Below are positions 1 through 5,599 of a stretch of DNA of 8,852 nucleotides, one piece after another. Source of the DNA: Alphaproteobacteria bacterium. GTDB taxonomy: Bacteria; Pseudomonadota; Alphaproteobacteria; UBA3830. The notes below the pieces were generated by a model. That model did not search any database, was not told where the DNA came from, and saw only the letters and a program-made list of their open reading frames with translations. The position numbers and the translations under genes were made by a program. The stretch lies in contig JAFQBQ010000052.1 in the NCBI GenBank assembly GCA_017416635.1, positions 1-8,852 of the forward strand, written 5' to 3'. Positions within the stretch are counted from its first letter, which is position 1; every line of letters starts with the position of its first letter.

Positions 1-382
1 CAGTCGATAGCACGACATTTCCCATAAAAGAGCACTTGCGCACGGTTTGGTCATTCGTGGCAGTGCTTCGATCGGCTGTAATATTTCCTATTTCATCTGG
101 CGATATTCTGAAAGTTAGTTCTACTTTTTTAAAATTGAGAGTATTTTTGTTGACCTCCTTTATCTTGGAAGATTTCAGTGAAACGCTTTCTCCGTTTTCA
201 TCAAACATTTTATAAGAAACGTCGGAAAATGAATTTTTTTCTGTGGAGATTACAACCCTTCTTAATTTCTGCAAACTATTTTCTGCAAAAATTACGGAAC
301 GAGCAACTTTAAGTACCAACACTATCGACAGGATAAAAAATCCAATCGATATTGCTTTGATTTTTGTTCTTCTTTTAAGCAA
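1..382 (-). CDS. lptC: LptC, LPS export periplasmic protein (3' end cut by window edge)
   Basis: LptC is the bitopic inner-membrane protein that receives lipopolysaccharide from the LptB2FG transporter and passes it to LptA in the periplasmic bridge. About 127 codons are visible and the C-terminus lies beyond the window. I see a basic N-terminus (MLKRRTKIK), a membrane helix at about residues 9-26, and then a periplasmic part with the LptC beta-jellyroll pattern: SYKMFDENGE (56-65), ITADRST (101-107) and a closing MGNVVLST (120-127), matching the family's 'L-x-G-N-V-x-L' strand. The frame opens after a stop that lies inside kdsD, and the best start is TTG at 382, preceded by AAGAG with a 6-nt gap. 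That start overlaps the kdsD stop by 8 bp, so coupled translation is likely. Being next to kdsD supports the call, since lptC follows the kds genes in many proteobacteria. The family call is from motifs only; the exact start is less certain. Confidence 0.85.
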   Translation of the reverse strand, partial: MLKRRTKIKAISIGFFILSIVLVLKVARSVIFAENSLQKLRRVVISTEKNSFSDVSYKMFDENGESVSLKSSKIKEVNKNTLNFKKVELTFRISPDEIGNITADRSTATNDQTVRKCSFMGNVVLST

Positions 383-1328
383 GACCGACTCTTAAGCAAT
401 CGTGAATATGCAGGATGCCAATAGGCTTGCTGTCATTGGAACATATAAACAAACTGGTAATTTGATGTTTGTTCATTAATTTGGTTGCTTCTTGCGCAAA
501 CATATCTTCACTTACTACTTTTGGATTCGCAGACATTACGTCAGAAGCTTTTTTGCTCAAGAAATCATTTTCGATTTTTCTACGCAAATCTCCATCCGTG
601 ATAATTCCAACAAGCTTACTGTTTTCATCAATAACACCCGCGCACCCGAACGATTTTTCCGTCATTTCAATCAACACATCTTTCATTAGATCATTTAAAT
701 GAACCAATGGAACATTTGTATGCATTAGATCCGAAACTTTTAACAATCTTTTTCCTAAAGCTCCGCCCGGATGAAAATTTTTGAAATCATCGCGCGTAAA
801 TTCTTTTCTCTTCAACAAAGATAATGCAATCGCATCGCCGATAGCTAACATCATCGTGGTAGAAGTTGTTGGGGCGAGATTATACGGACAAGCTTCGTCA
901 ATCTTCGGCATTAAAATCACTACGCTAGAAGATTTCGCTAAAACGCTATCGCTGTTTGAGGTAATTCCGACGATATCTATTCCGAAACGATTCGCATATG
1001 ACAACAGCGGAATTAATTCCTGCGTATTTCCAGACAAAGATAAAATCAGCAATGCATCATCGTTAGAAATCTCTCCTAAATCTCCGTGAGCGGCTTCTCC
1101 CGGATGCAAAAAGAACGACGGAGTTCCGACAGAAGATAAAGTCGCCGAAATTTTTCTTCCTATATGTCCCGGCTTGCCCATTCCTGAAACAATAACGTGA
1201 CCGTTTTTTTTCTTTGATAATAAATCAATAGCCGAAATGAAATTATTGTCCAGCGACCAATACATCGCTTCCAATCCTGAAATTTCCTGTTTTAATACGG
1301 ACTTGGCATATTCTAACTCTGCATTCAT
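375..1328 (-). CDS. kdsD: Arabinose-5-phosphate isomerase (KdsD/KpsF family)
   Basis: This cytoplasmic enzyme converts ribulose-5-phosphate to arabinose-5-phosphate, the first step of Kdo synthesis for the LPS inner core. Its 317 residues have the full family layout: a SIS domain (about 40-185) and two CBS domains (about 200-255 and 262-317). Diagnostic stretches are GMGKPGHIGRK (49-59), HPGEAAHGDLG (75-85), DEACP (144-148), LAPTTSTT (151-158), FHPGGALGK (185-193) and ITDGDLRR (243-250). By alignment from memory with E. coli KdsD, the reported active-site residues K59, E111, E152 and H193 correspond to K52, E104, E145 and H186 here, all present. An oddity is Pro53 where the family usually has Ser in GMGKSG. 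ATG at 1328 has GTGGAG ending 6 nt upstream, inside the last glmS codons, and the gene sits 3 bp after glmS. GutQ-type paralogues share the fold, but the lptC neighbour favours a Kdo role. Confidence 0.95.
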   Translation of the reverse strand: MNAELEYAKSVLKQEISGLEAMYWSLDNNFISAIDLLSKKKNGHVIVSGMGKPGHIGRKISATLSSVGTPSFFLHPGEAAHGDLGEISNDDALLILSLSGNTQELIPLLSYANRFGIDIVGITSNSDSVLAKSSSVVILMPKIDEACPYNLAPTTSTTMMLAIGDAIALSLLKRKEFTRDDFKNFHPGGALGKRLLKVSDLMHTNVPLVHLNDLMKDVLIEMTEKSFGCAGVIDENSKLVGIITDGDLRRKIENDFLSKKASDVMSANPKVVSEDMFAQEATKLMNKHQITSLFICSNDSKPIGILHIHDCLRVGLA

Positions 1329-1331
1329 ATT

Positions 1332-3101
1332 TTACTCCACTGTAACTGACTTAGCTAAATTTCTTGGCTTATCTACGTCTTCACCTTTTAATACCGCGAC
1401 TTTGTAAGCCAGTAATTGCATCGGAATTACATAAGCCAACGGTACACATTCCTGACAGATATTCGGCAAAACGATTTTTTTAAAATCATCTCCAAACGTC
1501 TCGTTCCCGATTGAATCGGTGAAAACGATAACATTTTTCCCTCGAGCTTTTGCTATTTGTATGTTCGATACCATTTTATCGAAAACATCGCACGAAGGAC
1601 ACAAACAAATAACTGGAAGGTTATCATCGATTAACGCAATCGGACCATGTTTCATTTCTCCCGCCGCGAAACCTTCAGCATGAATATAAGAAATTTCTTT
1701 TAACTTTAACGCTCCTTCGAGAGCGATTGGATACAAACTGTCGCGTCCAAGATAAATAATACTCTGCGCGGAATACAAATTCTTCGCTAAATTTTCGATT
1801 TCATCGTTAACCGATGAGAGAATGTCATCGCAAATATTCGGAAAATTTCGCAATTCATTTAACACTTCAGGACGATCGTGAAATGCAATCATAGCCAACA
1901 CAGTTAACTGTGCCATAAACGCTTTCGTTGATGCCACCCCGATTTCCACGCCTGCTTCTGTGTAAAATACAACATCAGCGCTGCGCGCAATTGCGCTGTT
2001 TTTTACATTTGAAATTGCTAAAACCCTACAATTGGAATTCGTTGAACGAGCATATTCCATTGCTTCTAAAGTATCGATGGTTTCGCCAGACTGAGTTATT
2101 CCGATAACTAAAGTTCCGTTTTCTATGACAGGAAAACGATATCGATATTCCGATGCCATTTCTACATTTGTAGGAATTTTTAAATATTTTTCGAACCAAT
2201 ATCTCGCAACCATTCCTGCATAATACGAAGTTCCGCAAGCCAAAATCAAAATTCTCGAAACATTTTTTAACAGATCAACGGGAATTTCGTTCGCAACGAT
2301 GGTTTTCCTTACAGCATTCGGCTGCTCCATGATTTCTTTTAACATGTAATGCGGATATTGTCCCAAGCCTTCGTTGATTAAATCATCTGTAACTTTTTGA
2401 CGTTCTTTTTTTATCTCACAAAAATTCTCATCGAAGAAAATTGCGTCGTGTTCAGTCACTTCTGCATATTCGCCATCACTAAGGTAAACGACTTCATCGC
2501 AATTTCCTGCAATCGAACTTGCATCTGAGCCGACGCACATATTCTTCCCAAAACCAATTACTATTGGACTTTTATTTTTTGCACAAAAAATTTTATTTGG
2601 AACAGATTTGAAAATTGCAACGAACGCAAACGTACCTTCGACGACTTTCAACATTTGTCGAAAGGCTTCTCTCGGGGAACTACCTTTATCGATGCAAGAT
2701 TGCATATACACTGCGACGACTTCGGTATCTGTCTGCGACGTAAAATTGTACCCTTGCGTAATTAAAGAATCTTTCAACGATTTGTAATTTTCTATGATGC
2801 CGTTATGAACCAACGCGACATCCTTAGTCATCATCGGATGCGCATTTTCTTCCGTAGGTTTTCCGTGAGTCGCCCAACGAGTATGTCCAATCCCAACAGT
2901 TCCGTTAATCGGATCTTCTTCTAATTTATTTTCTAAATTTTCTAACTTTCCAACGGCGCGGCGACGTTGAAGATTTCCGTCGGACAAAACAGCAATACCA
3001 GCTGAATCATATCCTCTATACTCCAGCTTCGACAAACCCTCGATAACGGAAGAAACTATGTCCTCTTTACTTCCTGAAACAATCCCGATAATTCCGCACA
3101 T
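1332..3101 (-). CDS. glmS: Glutamine--fructose-6-phosphate aminotransferase (isomerizing)
   Basis: GlmS uses glutamine to convert fructose-6-phosphate to glucosamine-6-phosphate, the committed step to UDP-GlcNAc. The protein has 589 residues. The N-terminal class II glutaminase domain (about 2-235) starts MCGIIGIV, so Cys2 becomes the nucleophile once Met is removed, and carries EYRGYDSAG (27-35), HTRWATHG (73-80), HNGIIENY (99-106) and D125. Two SIS domains follow (about 282-415 and 440-575) with ACGTSYYAG (288-296), TQSGET (336-341), ASTKAF (390-395), EGALKLKEISYIHAEGFAAG (462-481) and KHGP (484-487). K466, E469, H485 and K584 correspond to E. coli K485, E488, H504 and K603 as I recall them. 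The C-terminus ends in the invariant DKPRNLAKSVTVE. It is about 20 residues shorter than the E. coli enzyme, mostly in the linker after the glutaminase domain. The start abuts the glmU stop with no gap, and GAAGGA lies 7 nt upstream. Confidence 0.98.
   Translation of the reverse strand: MCGIIGIVSGSKEDIVSSVIEGLSKLEYRGYDSAGIAVLSDGNLQRRRAVGKLENLENKLEEDPINGTVGIGHTRWATHGKPTEENAHPMMTKDVALVHNGIIENYKSLKDSLITQGYNFTSQTDTEVVAVYMQSCIDKGSSPREAFRQMLKVVEGTFAFVAIFKSVPNKIFCAKNKSPIVIGFGKNMCVGSDASSIAGNCDEVVYLSDGEYAEVTEHDAIFFDENFCEIKKERQKVTDDLINEGLGQYPHYMLKEIMEQPNAVRKTIVANEIPVDLLKNVSRILILACGTSYYAGMVARYWFEKYLKIPTNVEMASEYRYRFPVIENGTLVIGITQSGETIDTLEAMEYARSTNSNCRVLAISNVKNSAIARSADVVFYTEAGVEIGVASTKAFMAQLTVLAMIAFHDRPEVLNELRNFPNICDDILSSVNDEIENLAKNLYSAQSIIYLGRDSLYPIALEGALKLKEISYIHAEGFAAGEMKHGPIALIDDNLPVICLCPSCDVFDKMVSNIQIAKARGKNVIVFTDSIGNETFGDDFKKIVLPNICQECVPLAYVIPMQLLAYKVAVLKGEDVDKPRNLAKSVTVE
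1335..1340 (-). promoter_or_regulatory. Ribosome binding site of kdsD inside the glmS end
   Basis: On the minus strand GTGGAG ends 6 nt before the kdsD ATG (1328) and encodes part of the last glmS codons. This supports the start used for kdsD and co-translation from one transcript. Confidence 0.65.
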
Positions 3102-4454
3102 TTACTTTTCCTTCGATTTTTTGAAAGATTTCGCCCAACCTTCTACATTCACTTGTTTCCCTCTCGCGATTCCCAACGAATCTTCCGAGACATTTTTTGT
3201 AATCGTGCTGCCCGCCGCGATCAATGCTCCGTCTTCTATCTTCACCGGAGCGACCAGTGCGGAATTTGAGCCTATAAAAACATTTTTTCCGATAATCGTT
3301 TTGTATTTTTTGAATCCATCGTAATTACAAGTGATCGTTCCCGCGCCGATGTTGGTTTTGTCTCCGATAGAGCTATCTCCGATGTAAGTCAGATGATTGA
3401 CTTTTGCTCCGCAGCCGATATAGCTGTTTTTTACTTCGACGAAATTTCCGATTCGGGCATCATCTGAAATTTCGCTGCCTGGACGCAATCTTGAAAATGG
3501 CCCGACTTTAGCGTCGCCAATAGTTGCGCCTTCCACTACGCAAAATGGACCGATTTCCGCTCCGCTTTTAATTTCAACGCCTGCTCCGAAAACCACATAC
3601 GGATGAACCACGACATCTTGCTCGATTTTGGTATCATATGAGAAAAATACCGTCTCAGGAGAAATTAAAGTTACCCCGTTATCCAAGCACTGCTTTCTCA
3701 TCTTTTCTTGAAAAGTTTTTTCAAGAGCAGCTAACTCCGAACGAGTGTTTGCTCCCGACAGTTCATCTTTTGATGCTTCGTAATATCTGCAATCATATCC
3801 GTTTTCGTAAGCTAGTCTCACGATTTCCGTGATATAAATTTCTCCGGTTTTCGGACTTGGCTCTATTTTATAAAGTAAATCATTCAAAACATCTCGACGA
3901 ACTAACATCCCTGCATTGCATAACGGAATAGTTTGGTCAGCAGGTGTAATATCTTTGGCTTCGATTATTCGACTTATCGTGCCAGGCTTCCCTGCTTTCG
4001 CCAATTTTCCGAGATCTTTTGTTCCTCTCGAATCAAAAGCCAAAACAACAACGGCCGTATTCGAATTAGCTTCAGCGATTTTTAACATCTCATTCAAAGA
4101 AGTCGGCGAGATCAATGGAATATCCGCATACAATATATATATCCAACCTTCATCAGATTTAGTCAGACATTCCAATCCGTATTTTACTGTGTCGGCAGTT
4201 CCTTTCGCTTTCGGCTGAAATGCTTTTTGAAAATCACAAGGTATTTGAGAAGTATAATTGGCGTATTCAGGCTTCAGAACAACAGCAATTTCGTTTGCAG
4301 AAATTTTTGTCGACGCGTTTATTACGTGATCTAACATCGACAGACCGCCGATTTTATGGAAAACCTTTGGAGTTGACGATTTTAATCTGGAGCCGTCCCC
4401 TGCCGCGAGGATGATAATCGATTTTTTCAGACTCCGCTCAACAAATTTTTGCAT
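3102..4454 (-). CDS. glmU: Bifunctional GlmU: GlcN-1-P acetyltransferase / GlcNAc-1-P uridyltransferase
   Basis: GlmU acetylates glucosamine-1-phosphate and then couples it to UTP, giving UDP-GlcNAc for peptidoglycan and lipid A. With the ATG at 4454 it has 450 residues, near the family's usual 450-460. The N-terminal uridyltransferase (about 10-230) shows ILAAGDGSRL (15-24), P29-K30, metal-binding D110 in YADIPLI and N236 in SGANTR. The C-terminal left-handed beta-helix (from about 275) has repeated hexapeptides and the acetyltransferase residues R324 (LRPG), K342 (EVKNS), H354 (KVNHLTYIGD) and N377 (NYDG), ending in a basic tail. The frame can be extended upstream to a TTG at 4466 (454 residues), but nothing like a ribosome site stands at a useful distance there, whereas GAGAG lies about 5 nt before the ATG; I chose the ATG. 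It is the first gene of the minus-strand operon and directly abuts glmS, the supplier of its pathway. Confidence 0.97.
   Translation of the reverse strand: MQKFVERSLKKSIIILAAGDGSRLKSSTPKVFHKIGGLSMLDHVINASTKISANEIAVVLKPEYANYTSQIPCDFQKAFQPKAKGTADTVKYGLECLTKSDEGWIYILYADIPLISPTSLNEMLKIAEANSNTAVVVLAFDSRGTKDLGKLAKAGKPGTISRIIEAKDITPADQTIPLCNAGMLVRRDVLNDLLYKIEPSPKTGEIYITEIVRLAYENGYDCRYYEASKDELSGANTRSELAALEKTFQEKMRKQCLDNGVTLISPETVFFSYDTKIEQDVVVHPYVVFGAGVEIKSGAEIGPFCVVEGATIGDAKVGPFSRLRPGSEISDDARIGNFVEVKNSYIGCGAKVNHLTYIGDSSIGDKTNIGAGTITCNYDGFKKYKTIIGKNVFIGSNSALVAPVKIEDGALIAAGSTITKNVSEDSLGIARGKQVNVEGWAKSFKKSKEK
3109..3114 (-). promoter_or_regulatory. Ribosome binding site of glmS inside the glmU end
   Basis: On the minus strand GAAGGA ends 7 nt before the glmS ATG (3101) and lies in the last glmU codons. 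The glmU TAA is directly followed by the glmS ATG, so no independent glmS leader (ribozyme or riboswitch) can fit at this junction. Confidence 0.65.
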
Positions 4455-4561
4455 AACCTCTCTCAAATTTACAAAACGTAAACCTTTTTACGATAATCTT
4501 GTGAATATCGGGTTAAGTATACTCGGTTTTACAAAATATTGTATATCGGGCTGAGAAAATT
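4455..4561. promoter_or_regulatory. Divergent promoter region between glmU and the SPOR-like gene
   Basis: This is the only divergent gap in the window, so it should hold promoters for the leftward glmU operon and the rightward gene. The best -10 candidate is the palindrome AGTATACT (4516-4523), which gives TATACT on either strand; no good -35 stands 16-18 bp away on either side. A weaker leftward -10, GATTAT, lies at 4493-4498. Two dyads are visible: TTTAC-AAAAC-GTAAA (4468-4482) and TACAA-AATA-TTGTA (4530-4543). The word TTTACAAAA occurs twice (4468-4476 and 4528-4536), as does ATATCGGG (4505-4512 and 4543-4550). These could be operators, but no regulator is identified. That the region is regulatory follows from gene orientation; the individual elements are inferred. 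Confidence 0.6.
4551..4557 (+). promoter_or_regulatory. Ribosome binding site of the SPOR-like gene
   Basis: CTGAGAA precedes the ATG at 4562, with the GAG core ending about 6 nt upstream. In-frame upstream codons reach a TAA at 4514 without another ATG, GTG or TTG, so this start is the only reasonable one. Confidence 0.5.
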
Positions 4562-5476
4562 ATGAATAAAGTCGTTGCGATTTTAGGATTTATAGTTTTA
4601 ATAACTTTAGGGGCTTTGTTTTTCTGTATTGGTTTTTTTACGGGAACAACAATTCAGCCGAATGGCGCGCAGGATTCTCTAAATCAAAATGAAGGAAGCA
4701 AAATTGTATCACAAAATCGAATCGACGATGCGCTCAGACCGTCTTCGAGTTCTATTTCAAAAAAAGTGTTTAAGATTTTGGCTGGAGCAACGGATTCTCA
4801 AGATGCAAACCAAAATAGAAAGATGTCGGGAGATTCGCTGCTGAAAGAAATCATTTCATCCCATACGGAGGACGACGATTGTTCCGTTGATAAGACTACA
4901 CAAAACATAATGTATCCGACAGTCCCTGATGAAAAAAGTTTTCAGGGGAAAAAAGTGGTGTTTATCGGATATTTTAAAAATAGCGTAGCTCTTCAAATTC
5001 AAAAATTATTAATGACGAAGGGTTACAAAGTGCATGTCGAGCCGTCTAAAACAACCATTGGTGAATCTTTCGTATTTTGCGGGCCGTTCAAAAAAGGAGA
5101 AAACGCGCAAAAATTAGCGAATTGGTTCCAGCAAAATAATTTTGCTGAGGCTAAAGTAGTTAATGTAGTTAATGAAGAAGTTGAAGAGACTTTGTACGAT
5201 TCTTTTAACGAAGAATCTATTCCTGCGAATGTCGAAAGAGATATTCCTGAAATTGACGAACAGCAGTTGAACCAATTAAGAGCCGCTCAGACCGCGAATC
5301 AAGGATTTAAACCTTTAACACCACGGGATACGGCGGGCACCTTACCGACTGTGCCTATGGAAGTAACAACAGCGATTCCTTCTCCAGGTGCTGTTTCGCC
5401 GCAATCGGTTCCTGCATTAGAGAACGGTCCAACGTCTCCAAACGCGACGCCTCAACTGAACCTTCCGAGTTTATAA
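4562..5476 (+). CDS. Membrane-anchored protein with SPOR-like domain and Pro-rich tail, function unknown
   Basis: I do not recognise a named family. The 304-residue product starts with a short charged N-terminus and one hydrophobic helix (about residues 5-27) with no signal-peptidase-like site, so it is probably an inner-membrane anchor with a periplasmic body. A polar, Ser/Asn/Asp-rich linker follows (30-125). Residues about 130-202 look SPOR-like: KKVVFIGYFKN, LQIQKLLMTKGYKVHVE, then FVFCGPFKKGENAQKLANWF, which matches the second half of SPOR domains (hydrophobic, G-P-F, then a helix with A-x-x-L). SPOR domains bind denuded septal peptidoglycan, so a role in division or envelope maintenance is possible but inferred. 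The tail (206-304) is acidic, then rich in Pro, Thr and Ser, and likely disordered; a domain placed centrally rather than C-terminally is unusual for SPOR proteins. The gene lies 123 bp before valS and diverges from glmU. It is a confident gene with an uncertain fold. Confidence 0.8.
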   Translation: MNKVVAILGFIVLITLGALFFCIGFFTGTTIQPNGAQDSLNQNEGSKIVSQNRIDDALRPSSSSISKKVFKILAGATDSQDANQNRKMSGDSLLKEIISSHTEDDDCSVDKTTQNIMYPTVPDEKSFQGKKVVFIGYFKNSVALQIQKLLMTKGYKVHVEPSKTTIGESFVFCGPFKKGENAQKLANWFQQNNFAEAKVVNVVNEEVEETLYDSFNEESIPANVERDIPEIDEQQLNQLRAAQTANQGFKPLTPRDTAGTLPTVPMEVTTAIPSPGAVSPQSVPALENGPTSPNATPQLNLPSL

Positions 5477-5599
5477 TATGCAAAAAATTCGGCTAAAATC
5501 GGATAAAATTGTTGATTGGTGATATCCTTTTCAAGTCCTATGTTGTATTATCCAAGGACATTAATTGTGCTAAGTGTTGATCTGTAATTGAGGTGACTA
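5477..5599 (+). promoter_or_regulatory. Intergenic leader upstream of valS
   Basis: These 123 bases contain no ORF of note and no GC-rich hairpin with a T-run, so I see no terminator for the preceding gene. TATTAT at 5546-5551 could be a -10 box, but no proper -35 stands 17 bp before it; TTGATT at 5512-5517 is 28 bp away. GGATAA (5501-5506) is repeated in inverted orientation as TTATCC (5548-5553), with a further TATCC at 5523-5527. Either read-through from the upstream gene or a weak local promoter could supply valS transcript. Confidence 0.35.
5590..5596 (+). promoter_or_regulatory. Strong Shine-Dalgarno deciding the GTG start of valS
   Basis: GAGGTGA matches the anti-Shine-Dalgarno well, and GAGG ends 6 nt before the GTG at 5600. 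This supports GTG rather than any later ATG as the initiator, and the encoded N-terminus (MLDKNFDP) fits alphaproteobacterial ValS. Confidence 0.75.

Noticed and set aside
1200..1215. Run of eight A (coding strand) early in kdsD as a phase-variable slippage tract
   Set aside because: The frame is intact, it encodes part of an ordinary KKKN stretch, and such runs are common in AT-rich genomes.
3085..3125. glmS ribozyme or riboswitch before glmS
   Set aside because: The glmU stop is directly followed by the glmS ATG, leaving no leader; this control belongs mainly to Firmicutes.
469..4414. Plus-strand open frames opposite kdsD, glmS and glmU
   Set aside because: They are antisense to strongly conserved genes, show no recognisable domains and have low-complexity composition typical of shadow frames.
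4562..5476. PopZ homologue before valS
   Set aside because: The protein has an N-terminal membrane helix and lacks the conserved C-terminal helices of PopZ, so position alone does not support it.
5477..5560. Rho-independent terminator after the SPOR-like gene
   Set aside because: No stable GC-rich hairpin followed by a T-run is visible; only weak AT-rich inverted words are present.
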